The notes under the pieces: generated by a model
Database searches by the model: none
What the model saw: only the letters and a program-made list of their open reading frames with translations
Told to the model about the DNA's origin: nothing
Shown: positions 52,630 through 63,600 of the stretch, one piece after another
Numbering within the stretch: position 1 is the stretch's first letter
Layout of the letters: each line of letters opens with the position of its first letter
Assembly (NCBI GenBank): GCA_014377445.1
Contig: JACMPP010000059.1
Location: forward strand, 1 to 64,000
DNA length: 64,000 nucleotides
From: Oligoflexus sp.
GTDB lineage: Bacteria; Bdellovibrionota_B; Oligoflexia; Oligoflexales; Oligoflexaceae
Direction of reading: 5' to 3'
Program-made: the position numbers and the translations under genes

Positions 52630-53587
52630 CTTCACCACTTTCTGAGCTGAACAACTCACGATGCTCATAGAGCGAATCCAAAGCTGGTTCCGCGAGAGCT
52701 TCATATATTTTTTTCGACTTACGTTTCATAAAATCGGCCTGTACGATGCCGGATATGTGACAGGCGTGAAAGCGGGTGTAGCCTTTAAACTGCCGCGATC
52801 CGCCGAGTATGCGAACGCGATCATTCGAAGGCAAAGCGAGGGACAAGGTCCTTGCCTGGGCAAAGAGATAAGCCACGGGCAAACTACGAAGATCAAAGCC
52901 AAGCTGTTTTGAAGCCTCGCGCCAAAAGGCGGAAAGATGCACTTCTTTCGGAACAGGCGCCTTGAAGTGGCACCAGTTTTCCTCCTGACCGGCGCTGAGC
53001 ATTCCACAAATGTTTTGATGGGGGCAGGGCGCGAGGAACACATGCGTATCCCGCAGATCTTCTCTGAGAGCGCTGAGCTTGCGACTTTCCTGAGGTCGAC
53101 CGGATTCCACCCAAAGGATGTGACTGGCCTTTCGGAGCAGGGGCAAAAGCTTTTTTAATTCTTCGTCCGGCAGCTCGGAGAGGACATGGCTGATGAGCAG
53201 CAAGAAAGGCTCGGCAGATGAGGGGACTTTGCTGTCGATCGTGATTTTGGGATGCTCGTCTTTGACTTTTCGCGCGGCAAATTTTACGGCTCGGGTCGAA
53301 CGATCGAGGAGTACGACCTTTTCAAAGGACTCAGGGTGAAGATGGAGAAGTTCGCGGCTCGCACCTCCACTTCCACAACCCCAGTCGACTATCGTTTTTG
53401 GGAGTTCGGATACCGGGACGGGAAGCGCTTCAAGTACAGCGCGCCATTTCCAGCGGATCCGCTGAGCGAGAGTTTCATCGTATGCCAAGAGAAGCTCGTC
53501 ATCTTGCCAGTAGTCGGGCAGATAAGCTTTCGCGTCAAGGTAAGATTGACGTAGTTTTTGTATGCGCTTCCAGCTAGAGTTGTCCAT
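52604..53587 (-). CDS. Rsm22-family (mitoribosomal-small-subunit type) methyltransferase-like protein
   Basis: 327 residues. SAM-binding motif IVDWGCGSGGASREL (about 67-81), post-motif LISHVLSELPDEEL (about 131-144), then the Rsm22 hallmark with cysteines CPHQNICG and ENWCHF (about 188-208), known in the family to bind an Fe-S cluster. A Lys/Arg-rich C-terminus (FMKRKSKKIYE) and acidic tail follow. METTL17/Rsm22 helps assemble the small ribosomal subunit in mitochondria; bacterial members are likely rRNA-linked. RBS before ATG is weak. It overlaps the HAD gene by about 26 bp. Confidence 0.85.
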   Translation of the reverse strand: MDNSSWKRIQKLRQSYLDAKAYLPDYWQDDELLLAYDETLAQRIRWKWRAVLEALPVPVSELPKTIVDWGCGSGGASRELLHLHPESFEKVVLLDRSTRAVKFAARKVKDEHPKITIDSKVPSSAEPFLLLISHVLSELPDEELKKLLPLLRKASHILWVESGRPQESRKLSALREDLRDTHVFLAPCPHQNICGMLSAGQEENWCHFKAPVPKEVHLSAFWREASKQLGFDLRSLPVAYLFAQARTLSLALPSNDRVRILGGSRQFKGYTRFHACHISGIVQADFMKRKSKKIYEALAEPALDSLYEHRELFSSESGEDESDAKVE

Positions 53588-53740
53588 GTTTCACTTTTAC
53601 GGAGAGGGATGAAACGTTCCAAAGAGCGGGACGATACGCGGAATCTTTATGACATGCAATGAAAGAGAGCCTAAGAGCACGAAGGAAAATGGACTCGAAA
53701 AACAGGAACCAAAAAACTGGCTCCTGCTGGTTTTGTTGTT

Positions 53741-53953
53741 CTACTGGGCTCCTGCCTTTTGTTCCAGACGTTGGATGATATTTTCCAAAATCTCGACCGG
53801 AAATCCTTCTTTCACATGTTCGATGTACATGCTGTCTTCGGTTTCGCCCTTAGGCTCGGCCCGATGATGACTCAGAATTTTTTCTACCAGCTCGCGGCGG
53901 TACTGCTCCTGACTTTTGCGTCGTTTAAAATGACGATCGAATGGAATGACCAT
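53741..53953 (-). CDS. Small basic protein of unknown function
   Basis: ATG 53953 with GGGAGG 7 nt upstream gives 70 residues; the frame upstream has no RBS. Highly charged, helical (RHFKRRKSQEQYRRELVEKIL, shown to residue 20 as HFKRRKSQEQYRRELVEKIL), then HRAEPKGETEDSMYIEHVKE. No membrane segment or signal. No recognised family. Confidence 0.6.
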   Translation of the reverse strand: MVIPFDRHFKRRKSQEQYRRELVEKILSHHRAEPKGETEDSMYIEHVKEGFPVEILENIIQRLEQKAGAQ

Positions 53954-54287
53954 GGCGCTCCTCCCAAACACAGCAATTACATACCCAAAGTCAGCCATCA
54001 GCTAACCGTAAAATCGTAACAAATGGTCTCGTTCGTTGTCGCGTGTCTATTAGGGCCCACGCGGAGATTCAGTCCTAATTTACGCAAATATTTGGAAATT
54101 TAATTATATTCTGAATTCTAAATCGTCCATCTTAGTGAGCCGCAAATCCTTACCCAATTCTTACTCCCTCCCGGCGCTCGCCTGCCGCTCGAAGACGACC
54201 TTCAAATACCTGTTAGAAATCAATTCTTTACAGTTAATCCTTCAGGACTGGGCACTTATAACCGAAAGGGCTGTAGGAGGACCAGTC

Positions 54288-55229
54288 ATGAAAACCTTAA
54301 AAAGATCTCCGATGACAGCTCTGGCATTGGCCAGTTTCATCGCTTCGGTTTCGGCCTGCTCGAACGCCGGAAAGGGAGACGGCGGCTCTTCCAGCAAAAC
54401 GGTTGTGACCACCTCCCAAACGCTCGGAGCAGACGTCGCCAAGTTCTCGCGCATTATCGTCAGCCCCAAGGCTCAATGGCAGAATTTAACGGGCTATGTG
54501 GTTGCCGATGCGCTTCATACTGCCCTACAAAATCTCGCTGATCTGTCCAAACCTGGTTTTCAAAATATGAATGAAGGGGTCTATGACGTCATTCTCGAAG
54601 GCAAGATCCTCGGCGCCGATGGCAAGACGAGTCCAGCCGCCATTCGAATTTCAGGCGTAAGAGTCGTGAATGGTGTCGACACACAGATTCGCGAAGTCGA
54701 TCTCAAGCCCTATATCAAGCTTGAAGGCAAAGTCGTAAGGAACGGTGAGTCGTCGCAAGTCGGCATCGCCGTTAAGATCCCTGGCAGCTCATTAAAGGCG
54801 GTCACAGCGAGTGATGGATCGTTCATCATCGAAAACGTCCCTGTCGGCTTTCACAAGCTCGAATTTTCATCCCCAGGTTACAACTCCGGTTTCATTCAGT
54901 CGAAAGACTATCGCGCGGATGCCGCTCTTCCCGCGATTTCTCTGACGCGCGATTCGCTTCGCCTGGAGGCCGGCGTCCATTACCTGGGCAGTGCTCTTAC
55001 CGCCGGCAGCAACCAAAAAATAAATCTTCACCTGGCTGCGCCGGGCAGCATGACCAGCTTCCGCTTCGGCCGTAGCGAAAACCTGGGCGATCGTCCCTGG
55101 ACGAAACTCCAATCTTCGTTCGAAACCGAACTCCCAGCCGGCGACCATCCCGAAATCTTCGTTCAATACTCACTCGACGAGCGCCAACTTAGTCCGGTTT
55201 TTTCGGCGAATATCCCGCTGGAGAACTGA
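54288..55229 (+). CDS. Lipoprotein with carboxypeptidase-regulatory-like domain
   Basis: ATG 54288 (AGGAGG 7 nt upstream) gives 313 residues with lipobox SVSAC at about residue 25; an upstream in-frame start exists but would bury the signal. The central domain (about 150-240) is a carboxypeptidase-regulatory / CNA-B-like beta-sandwich: GIAVKIPGSSLKAVTASDGS, FIIENVPVGFHKLEFSSPGY. N-terminal part (about 45-145) looks like a short beta domain, and the C-terminal part (about 240-313) includes KINLHLAAPG. Likely periplasmic or surface role; function not recognised. Followed by the 6S-like RNA. Confidence 0.75.
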   Translation: MKTLKRSPMTALALASFIASVSACSNAGKGDGGSSSKTVVTTSQTLGADVAKFSRIIVSPKAQWQNLTGYVVADALHTALQNLADLSKPGFQNMNEGVYDVILEGKILGADGKTSPAAIRISGVRVVNGVDTQIREVDLKPYIKLEGKVVRNGESSQVGIAVKIPGSSLKAVTASDGSFIIENVPVGFHKLEFSSPGYNSGFIQSKDYRADAALPAISLTRDSLRLEAGVHYLGSALTAGSNQKINLHLAAPGSMTSFRFGRSENLGDRPWTKLQSSFETELPAGDHPEIFVQYSLDERQLSPVFSANIPLEN

Positions 55230-55234
55230 AGGCA

Positions 55235-55263
55235 GAGACATTTCGATTCCCGTTAGCTATAAT
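55235..55263 (+). promoter_or_regulatory. Sigma-70-type promoter of the 6S-like RNA
   Basis: GAGACA (55235-55240), 17-bp spacer, perfect TATAAT (55258-55263). The predicted start about 7 nt later falls on the first base of the closing stem of the RNA. Confidence 0.75.
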
Positions 55264-55269
55264 GGGATC

Positions 55270-55455
55270 GGGGTGTCTTGGGACGTTTTGACATCATTGA
55301 TTGATGCAGGCGAACCGACAAAAACAAACCAGGGAGTTTGATTGTAGAATGGTGTGCAGACCTCAAGGAGACTTGGGGAGCCTAAAGTTCTAGGATCGAC
55401 ACCCACCATGAATTGGTGGGTTCCCTCGCAAATCAATGCTCCAAGGCACCCTACC
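55270..55455 (+). ncRNA. ssrS: 6S-like RNA candidate
   Basis: About 186 nt, the size of 6S RNA. Closing stem 55270-55281 with 55441-55452 is 12 consecutive pairs (two G-U). A second stem (CATTGATT 55295-55302 / AATCAATG 55431-55438) extends the rod. In the 3' half a separate hairpin (ACCCACC...GGTGGGT, about 55401-55421) sits where 6S RNAs have their central-bubble hairpin, and an apical hairpin (CCTCAAG-GAGA-CTTGGGG) closes the top. No SRP, RNase P or tmRNA signature is present. 6S RNA binds sigma-70 RNA polymerase. Identity rests on architecture, not sequence match. Confidence 0.5.
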
Positions 55456-55462
55456 TAAACGC

Positions 55463-55502
55463 TAAAAAACCCGCTCGACCCCCAAAAGTCGCCGGGTTTT
55501 TT
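55463..55502 (+). terminator. Rho-independent terminator of the 6S-like RNA
   Basis: AAAAAACCCG-CT-CGAC stem with GTCG-C-CGGGTTTTTT, CCCCAAAA-type loop, ending in six T. Also shields the convergent Hpt gene, whose stop is at 55523. Confidence 0.85.
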
Positions 55503-55522
55503 CAGGCTCATTGTTCGGGAAC

Positions 55523-55888
55523 TCAGGAAGCGCTGCGTCGTTGATTCTCAAGTGAGGCGAGCTCATGGAGAGCGTGGGCAGCTTCCGCCTTCAACGATTC
55601 AACCGCTGTTTGAATCTCTTCCCACACCGGACTGGCGGCCAACTTTTCAAGCAGCAGGCAAACGCCACTCACGCGCAAGGCACCGAGCTGTGCTGAGGTC
55701 GATTTCAATCCATGAGCGTGAAAGATTATACTTTTGCCATCATGCACACTCAGGGCACTGTCGAAGCCAATCTGTGCCGATGTGATTTGATCACGGAACG
55801 CAGGTAGGAGTTCGCTGAGGTAGTCGCTATTACCAAATAGATCGTCTAAAATCGTGAGCGTCTTTTGATCTATGACTGTTAATGCCAT
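55523..55888 (-). CDS. Hpt (histidine phosphotransfer) domain protein
   Basis: 121 residues; GAGGAGGG about 8 nt before the ATG. A single Hpt domain with phospho-acceptor His in FHAHGLKSTSAQLGALRV (about 58); the four-helix pattern covers nearly the whole protein. Stand-alone Hpt proteins relay phosphate from hybrid kinases to regulators, so the hybrid kinase at 7943-10024, which lacks an Hpt, is a plausible donor. Which kinase is served cannot be read from sequence. Confidence 0.88.
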   Translation of the reverse strand: MALTVIDQKTLTILDDLFGNSDYLSELLPAFRDQITSAQIGFDSALSVHDGKSIIFHAHGLKSTSAQLGALRVSGVCLLLEKLAASPVWEEIQTAVESLKAEAAHALHELASLENQRRSAS

Positions 55889-56590
55889 TCCCTAACCCTC
55901 CTCGCGCCTGTTAATAGCTCTTCGGCTTGTGATGAAAGAACTTTGAGAAGCTGCAGAAATCACGCAATTTTTGTCTCAAATTAAAGCCTAGGATAAACAA
56001 TGAGTTGTGTGCGGCATAGCCTATGAGCATCAACTTTTTTTACCAAATTTTTCTGATATCTCGATCATGCACTGTGGAGTTTCCCAGCCTAAATCCTCGA
56101 TAAATATCAACAATACATCGCTAACCCAAACAAGGTATCGAGGAAAGACAAAAGTGCAACTCCACATAAAGTTTTCTGGTGCTGCTGCAAATATTAAGCG
56201 GCTTCATCAGGTGAGATGCGTTCAAATTTTCAAAAAAGCGGCGTAAATTTTATATCGGGAGAGTTTTGTCTCGATTCCGAAGGCAAAAACCAAAAAAAGC
56301 AGTGGAAAGAGCCTAAAAGGCAGGCCTAGCTTGATTCCGGGACTCATAAAGTAGCTTTTAAGAATGACGATGATTAGCGATATTCCCTTCTAAAAAAACG
56401 GACTTTTTCAGCAGAATCTGCTTAGCGACAAGCCTTCATAATGACAATGGAAATCAACAGGCTCGCGATCATTTTTTCCTAAATTTTAGAAACTTAGTTT
56501 AAAACCTTTCGTTTCTTCCGCTCGTTATCCGATAAGGCCGCCTAGCAGTTGCGAATAGGTCGCGGCAACGATTCGGTTCGAGGGGATTCC
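55889..56590. other. Long AT-rich intergenic region (702 bp)
   Basis: No convincing gene. One 79-codon frame (56007-56246) has unlikely composition and no RBS. I see no strong hairpins; a minor AGCAGAATCTGCT inverted repeat lies near 56412. The region holds the promoters of the Hpt gene (left) and the cytochrome lipoprotein gene (right). Confidence 0.6.
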
Positions 56591-57118
56591 ATGAAAACTA
56601 CTGTTTTAGCCACGGTATTATTTGCAGGTTTCGCATCCACGTCATGCTCGGAAGCTTCGTCTACCGCCGCTGCCTATGTGAAGCATAATCCAATTTCGGC
56701 TGATGCACAGGGTGCAACTCCTGAAGGCGACGAACCTGCTGGTGAACCAGCGACTCCAGCGACACCTGCACCGGGGACACCCCCTCCAGCAACACCGATG
56801 CCTTCGATGCCGACGCCAGCACCAGGGATGCCAGCCCCGGCGACACCAATTCCAGCAGCGCCGGCGCCCATGACTCCAGCCGTTACGGGTCTCACCTATT
56901 CAAACCTCAATGTTAAAGTCTTCACCCCTTACTGTACTGCTTGTCACGGAACTAAGGGCAACGTGAACCTGGAGACTTATGCCAAGGTCAAATCATATGT
57001 CGCAGCGGTAAAAGCCCACAGCATCACCAAGCCCGATATGCCTCCAGGCGCACCGATATCTGCTGAGCTTCAAAAGCTCTTGAGTGATTGGATTGCAGCC
57101 GGAACTCCGGAGAAATAA
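56591..57118 (+). CDS. Cytochrome c lipoprotein with proline-rich linker
   Basis: ATG 56591 (GAGGGGA 5 nt upstream) gives 175 residues. Lipobox GFASTSC (about residue 19). Residues about 45-110 are a flexible Pro/Ala/Thr-rich linker with A-P-x-T-P-type units. The C-terminal domain (about 110-175) has one c-type heme site CTACH (about residue 123) and a probable Met ligand in KPDMPPGAP. This resembles small mono-heme cytochromes anchored in the outer or inner membrane that carry electrons in the periplasm. Monocistronic, with a strong terminator. Confidence 0.85.
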   Translation: MKTTVLATVLFAGFASTSCSEASSTAAAYVKHNPISADAQGATPEGDEPAGEPATPATPAPGTPPPATPMPSMPTPAPGMPAPATPIPAAPAPMTPAVTGLTYSNLNVKVFTPYCTACHGTKGNVNLETYAKVKSYVAAVKAHSITKPDMPPGAPISAELQKLLSDWIAAGTPEK

Positions 57119-57177
57119 GTTCATTCTGCATGTTAATCAGGCCTCAGGCTTTGCCCAGTGGCGTGTCCTTAAGGGAA

Positions 57178-57219
57178 ACACATAAAAGACCCAGATGAAA
57201 GTCTGGGTCTTTTATGTGT
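57178..57219 (+). terminator. Strong rho-independent terminator
   Basis: Perfect 18-bp stem (ACACATAAAAGACCCAGA / TCTGGGTCTTTTATGTGT), six-nt loop, 60 bp after the cytochrome lipoprotein stop. Likely bidirectional. Confidence 0.85.
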
Positions 57220-57478
57220 TTAGTATTTTTCTACAAATCGAATCCTACGATAACAGTATGCTCTAAAGGATAATGCAATGACTCGACTGAAAACGAGCTA
57301 AGCAAGACTTCTTCCGCACCGCGAACTCTGCCTCGCTTAAACCGCTATCGACCGAGAGCTGTCTTGATGCCGAGAGATTATGTCCTAGCTGTTTTGGTCA
57401 GGCGTGACAATTATCTTTCGCCTGTTTGTTTTGAGTTACTCGACATGATCAAGGCCGTCTAGGGACGCGTTTGAGGCT

Positions 57479-57592
57479 CTAAAACTCTTTTCCATCCCAG
57501 CGATAGTAACCGCCGGCTTCGCAGGTCACGGGACCTTGGCAATTGCGCGTCAGAATTCCCCAGATCTTCACTTCATTTGGAGTTCCGATCAC
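57479..57592 (-). pseudogene. Coding-like 37-codon frame downstream of giant gene copy 2
   Basis: From GTG 57592 to TAG 57479 the frame reads VIGTPNEVKIWGILTRNC and GYYRWDGKEF, with two Cys, and looks like the C-terminal tail of a secreted protein. A TGA lies two codons before, and there is no RBS. It sits 79 bp after the stop of the giant lipoprotein. Probably a remnant; the remaining gap between 57220 and 57670 holds nothing else I can support. Confidence 0.25.
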
Positions 57593-57670
57593 CTCTCAAT
57601 CATCGACGTAGAGTCAAGCAAACCGAACTCGCGCTTGCCGGAAATTCATGACCGTCAACATTGGGAGAGA

Positions 57671-60600
57671 TCAGAAGGAACAACGCGTGCCTATCCACCA
57701 TCCAGAGGGAAAATACGTTGGAGTATTCAAATCCAAACTCCAGCGGCCGGCGCCGGCAGGACCAGCAGTGTTGGCATTAAAATGATCTCCTCTTATTGAA
57801 CTGACCAATCCACTCCCCGCATTATAGCTATCGGCCGCATCGAAGACAATGGGGGCCGTTAGGCTAGCTTTAGGTAATCCACGAAGGAGGTCGTAGTTCC
57901 CACTGTTGAGACTCGCAAAGGTCACCCCGCCTCCAGAAGTATTCAAAAAGCTCTGACCAAGCCATAAGCCATCGACTCCGTTGTCCTGACCCTGAAGATC
58001 CAGGACTCGGCCAGATGTTATTTCAAAAGCATTTCCAACCATATCAGCTGCCCCATAGCGGGACCGACAGCTCGAGGTCGAGCCACTGCCACTTGAATTC
58101 GAAGCAATATTGCCCCATGGATTCGCATCCGTGTGACAGCGAATGGTCGTCGCATCACTTCCTCCACTCTCCAAAGATGAAATCGACACCGATCCGGTAA
58201 AGGGATTTAGACTGGCTTCAATCGTACCATCCTGATTGCTATCGCCCCAATCGGCAGCCTTCATCCATTCGGCATCAGTCGCAAGCTGCAGCGAGTAAGT
58301 TTTACCGCTGCTATCCGCGAGCGTTGTATAGCGGCAGGCTTTCCAAGCGGCTCCTTGATCGATGCTGGCCAGCGGTGCCGTCCCTTGCTTGGATTGTACG
58401 GTTGCGGTCGTGGCATTGATAGACGTCCCATTCCCACAGCTACTCAAATCAAAGGTTCCCGTTTGGAGGAAAAGGTCATAGCACTGCGCGGCGTTCTTCA
58501 CCCAACTCGTCGCCGTCCCATGGGTTGGCCAATCGGAGGCTCCATTGGGACTATTATTCGCCACAGTTCCGCCGTATTGCGAAGCCTCATACTTTTGAAG
58601 AAAAAAGTCATGATCCAAACCCGATTTCTCCATCGGTACATGCACCATAATCTGCGGGCGAGTTTGATTCTGCTGGTAGAATTCATCGACCAGAAAGACA
58701 CTGGCTCTCCGTAGCCGAGGTTCCAAACGAAAGGCTGAGGCGCCGCTCAGGGTAGGGCCTGCAAAGTAAGGGGAACGATAGCGCTGGACCGAGGGAACAA
58801 TGGCATTGCCATCAGCATCTTCAGCACTGAGGATATAATTGTAGATTTTGCCGACGTTGAGATTGCCGCCATCTTTGGTCGAAAGATCAGCAAAGCTGCA
58901 GTTTGCAGGCGTTGCGGTCACGCAGTTGCTGATCGTGGCGATGAGAGTGCCGTCGCTGCTGCTGCTTGTGTATAAGCGAGTTCCACTTGAATCGACAGCC
59001 AGAGGATCGATCGGCTTATCACTGGCATAGTTACTTCCACTATTCCCTAAAGCCCAAGGCGTCGCAGGGCGAATGGATTGATGGTTCGGCTCGGTGAAAC
59101 GGTAGAGCTTGTAGACGAGTCCCGCATCGGATGCGGTGCATGTACCCGAAGTGTTGCAGCTCGTTTTCGACCAAGGCGTCCAAGTCACGTTCACTCGACC
59201 TTCGGCGACAGCATCCGTCGTCGTTCCGTCGATAGTGATGGCGACCTGTTCCCAGCGGCTGTCTTTCACATACAGATTCTCGGGAATAAGCCCTGCGGTC
59301 GCCAAGTCTCCGGTCACAAACTTTGGCTCGTCCGGCAAAGCCAGCTGGCTTATGGTGGGCATCGTATCCGCTCGAAAGCCAAGGCAGCGAAAGCCGATGG
59401 CGTCGCTGTTCGCTGTCGCTGGATCCGTCCACGTTTGAACGTTGGTTCCATACTGTTTTTGATCGGCAAAAGTCGGGGTCTTAAAATTAGCGCCTAAGGT
59501 CAGCGCCAGACCGCTCGCGCCAGGATCAAGGGTATGAAAGCGTTGAACAATATTATCAATCCCATTCGATATCGAACGACCGATGGTGGGACCGTAGCTG
59601 AAGCGGGATTCCGAGTTGCCGCTGATGCTGTACTGCAGGATACGATTATCGACCCATTCCCGAAGATTCCCAGCCATATCCTGAACACCTAAGGCGGATT
59701 TGCAGAGCGAGGCCGATCCCGTACTCGCAGCAGAGGTCGCATTCACATTGCAATTGCCGCCGGTATTACTCGTATAATTCGTCCACATATCCGCGTAGCT
59801 CGTGCCGATCCACTTCGAGGCACGACGCCATTCTTCGGAAGTGGGCAGACGGACTTTCGCATTGGCACCGCTCGCATTCCGGCAAGCATAGTAGGCTGTC
59901 GGCCAAGCAATGTTCACCTGGGGGGCAATTCCTGCCAAGCTTTCAGCAGCTTTGGTGATCACTTTGCTGCCGCAGCTTACATCGGCAACTGTGCCATTGA
60001 CATGGAATTTATAGGAGCAGCCGGCGAGGCTTGATTCCGTGGTGGTGACCGTATCGCCGCCGGCATTGCTGCCCGCCGAAGAAAGCGAGGCTTCGTAGCG
60101 CATGATAAAATAATCGTAGGACAGACTTGAGAATTTTTTGGGCACCAGAACATAGCCTGGCGTTCCCTTGAGAACATAAGTCAAGCTTGAAACGGCCCGG
60201 TTTGCATCGACATATTTTCCGCTCGGATCGTAATAGCGAACGTAATAATACCCATCTTGGAGGGAGGCGGCAGGAATCGAAACTAAAATTTTATTGTCGG
60301 TGGCCACCGCATCATAGGTGGCGTCCCCGTAATTTATTGTAGCGATGGGGCTGGCGAGAGAAAAGGAGCTGTAGCTTGCCGAGGGACTATAAAAGACTTG
60401 GTACTGGGTGATGCGAGCATCGGGAGTTCCGCCAAAGGTGAGTTCGAGTTTGCCGGTGCCATCCGCCCAGCTGCCCAGGACATCAGCGGATGCAGCGCCG
60501 GCAAAGACGAGCGGATTCTCGACAGTGATCGTGGAAGCCGAAGCAATATAGCCGGAAACGTTAGCGGCCAAGTCTCGGGATTGAATGCAGGCATAGTAAG

Positions 60601-63600
60601 GAGTCGCAAGGGCACCCGAGAGGCTCACGGGCGAGCTCACTGAGGTTTTGACACTGATGCAGCCGATGGAGCAGCCCGCATCGGTACAAAGCTTGGCATC
60701 GCTATAACGAAAATTGAGATCGGTACCGTTGATAAAACTCACCGGAAATGATGAACTCAAAGAATAAGAATTCGGCAAGGTCACCGCCGAGGGTGCCGTG
60801 GGCAGGGTCGTATCAATCACCAAGGCCTTTTGCCCGGCAAGGGAATTCACACCCGGTGCCGGTAGGGTGAGATTTGCGTTGTTGGTACCCGCATCTTGAA
60901 TTGTGCCGGTCGCACCAAGGCTCAGAGCCGTCGTCGAAAAAAGATCGAGGTCGGCGCTGGTGTCGCTGGCTGCGACGGTATAATTGAAGATAAGGGTATT
61001 CGTTCCACTGCCCGAGCTATAAAGGGCGTCCGTATCGGGGATACCCGTCTCAAGTTTGAGTCTGAGATCGGTCCCGTTGGCGACGTAAACATTCTCGGAG
61101 AAAGTCACCGTAATCGGGAGGACTGCACCCTGCTTAAAATAACCATCGCTTGCGGTCGATGAAACGTTCGTCACGGTCGGCACGGAGTTATCGACGGTAA
61201 TGGGCAACGTGGAAGCGATCCAAGCACTCGTATTACCAGCTGTATCAACCCCTTGCACACAGCCGTAATAAACTCCTCCATTGCCCCCTGTCATGGACTT
61301 GGGAGAAGCTGTGGACGTGCTCGTGCTGATGCAAGAACTCAAGCAGTCGTTAGCGACACAAAGCTTGGTATTATGTGTACTGAAATGAAGGTCGGTGCTA
61401 TTCGCCCAGCTCATATTGAAGCTGAGGCTCGTGCTGCTGGCTCCCGCGAAACCAACAGAAGCAGGCGCAGATGGAAAGGCCGTATCGATCACTAGGGCTT
61501 TGTGGGTAGAAATCGAATTGGCTCCTGATAAGTTAGGAAGCGTGAGAACGGCATTGTTTCCCGAATCGTCGCGAATAGAGCCCGCGCCGACACTCAGGGC
61601 AGCGGTGGATTGGGCCTCCAGGTCTGCATTGATATCTCCCGCCTGAACGGTGTAAGCAAAGCTCAAGGTATTTGTGCCACTTCCTGATTGATAGAGAGCG
61701 GTGCGATCGGTTGTCCCCGTTTCCAAAAGTAGCCCTAAATTCTCACTCCCCAGAACGAAGACTGGCTTGGAAAATTGAACGCTGAGGGTCAACAGAGCAC
61801 CCAACTTATAGATGCCATCGGGAGTCGTTGAAGTCACATCACTCACAACCGGAGGACTCGTATCGACAGTCAGAGTCGACGCTGAGGGTACCCAGGCCGA
61901 AAGATTGGCTGCTAAATCTTCACCCTGGACACAGGCGTAATAGACAGAACCGTTCACACCCGTGAGGGTAGCCGGGGATTGAGCTTGTGATATTGCACCG
62001 GAGCAGCTCGTCACACAGTCGGCCGCTGCGCATAGCTTTACGTTATGCCTTTTAAAATTAGCATCTGAGCTATTCGACCAATTCGCAAGAAAATTGAGTG
62101 AAGAACTCTTCGCGCTCAAAAATTGAACCCCACTCGGAGCTACCGGAGCGAGGGTGTCGATAACAATATTTTTCTGTGCCGAAAGCATGTTCGGCCCGGA
62201 TAAAGGCGGCAGCGTAAGACTCAGGTTGTTGCCTGCGGCATCCCGAATCGTTCCCGCCGCGCCGAGACTGAGTGCCGAGGTCGATGCCACATTCAGATCG
62301 TCATTGCTATCGCCGGCCTGAACCGTGTAGCTAAAGCTCAGCTTCGACGTACCGCTGCCGGAGCTGTAGACAGCGGTCCGGTCCGTGGCTCCCGTCTCCA
62401 TCAGCAGTCCAAGATCACCAGCATTCGTCACGAAGACGTTTTCTGAAAAATAAACATCGATCGTAAGGAGGGCGCCTGCTTGATAATAAGCATCCGCATT
62501 CGCACTCGAAATTGACGTTACACTTGGAGCGGCGGTGTCGATGGTTATCGGACTGATCGATGAGATCCAGGGCGTAAGATTGCCCGCCAAGTCTTCGCCC
62601 TGAACGCAGGCATAGGCACTTGACCCATGAACTCCCAGTAGATTCGCAGGGGACGAGACAGACGTGGTGCCCCCTGTGCATGAGGACACACAATCGCTCG
62701 CGGCACAGAGCTTTAGTTTGTGGTAACGAAAATTAGTGTCGGCACTGTTCGACCAGCTGACCGGAGCACTCAAACTCGTCGACATCGCCCCACTGAACCC
62801 CACAGCAGACGGACTGGACGGCGCTGTGGCATCGATCACAAGCGACTTGAGTCCTGCCAGAGATAAAGGCGAGGCGATGGGAGGCAGAGCCGTCGACACA
62901 GCAACATTCGCAATCGTTTTGATAGCTCCCGTTGCGCCAAGGCTGAGTGAGCTTGGTGCTGAGTAATTCAAATCAGCCGCTGTGTCGCCCGCTTGAACCG
63001 TGTAATTGAAAACCAAAGTTGAGCTGCCCGAACCGGAACTGTAAACAGCGTTGCGAGATGTGGGCGTTGTGCTGAGGCTCAGGCTTAAATCGTTGGCATT
63101 GGTCACATAAACAGTTCCCGAATAGGTAAGCACTATAGGAATGATGGTTCCGGCCTTGTAGGCGCCATCAAGGGCCGAACTGCTCACCGAGACTATCGAT
63201 GGGGCCGACGTTGAAACGGTGACAGGACTCGATGACGAGATCCAAGCCGATTTATTTTGTGCGCTATCCACGGCTTGAACACAGGCGTAGTAACTGTTGC
63301 CATCGACACCAATTTCTTCGGTCGACAGGACTGTCGTCCGCTTCGCAGAACCACAGGCACTGGAGCACTGCGCATCGCTACAGAGCTTGGTTAAATAGCC
63401 CGAGAAATTCAGATCGCTGCTCGCTGCCCAGCTAAAGCTGAGGGCCTCACTCGAGCTCACAGCGCTTGGAAACGTCACGGCTGACGGAGACGTGGGCAGC
63501 ATGGTATCGATTGCCAATTTCTTCTGTTCCAAAAGTGAGGACCCACTCCCTGGCAGGGGTAAGGAGTAGCTCAGAGGGCGATCTTTCTCATCGAGTATTT

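Noticed and set aside
55270-55455. SRP RNA, RNase P RNA or tmRNA
   Set aside because: No GGAAG-type SRP apical motif, no RNase P core, no tRNA-like T-arm; the long rod with two-sided stems fits 6S better.
56007-56246. 79-codon plus-strand frame
   Set aside because: Composition unlike a protein, no RBS, AT-rich intergenic DNA, no recognisable motif.
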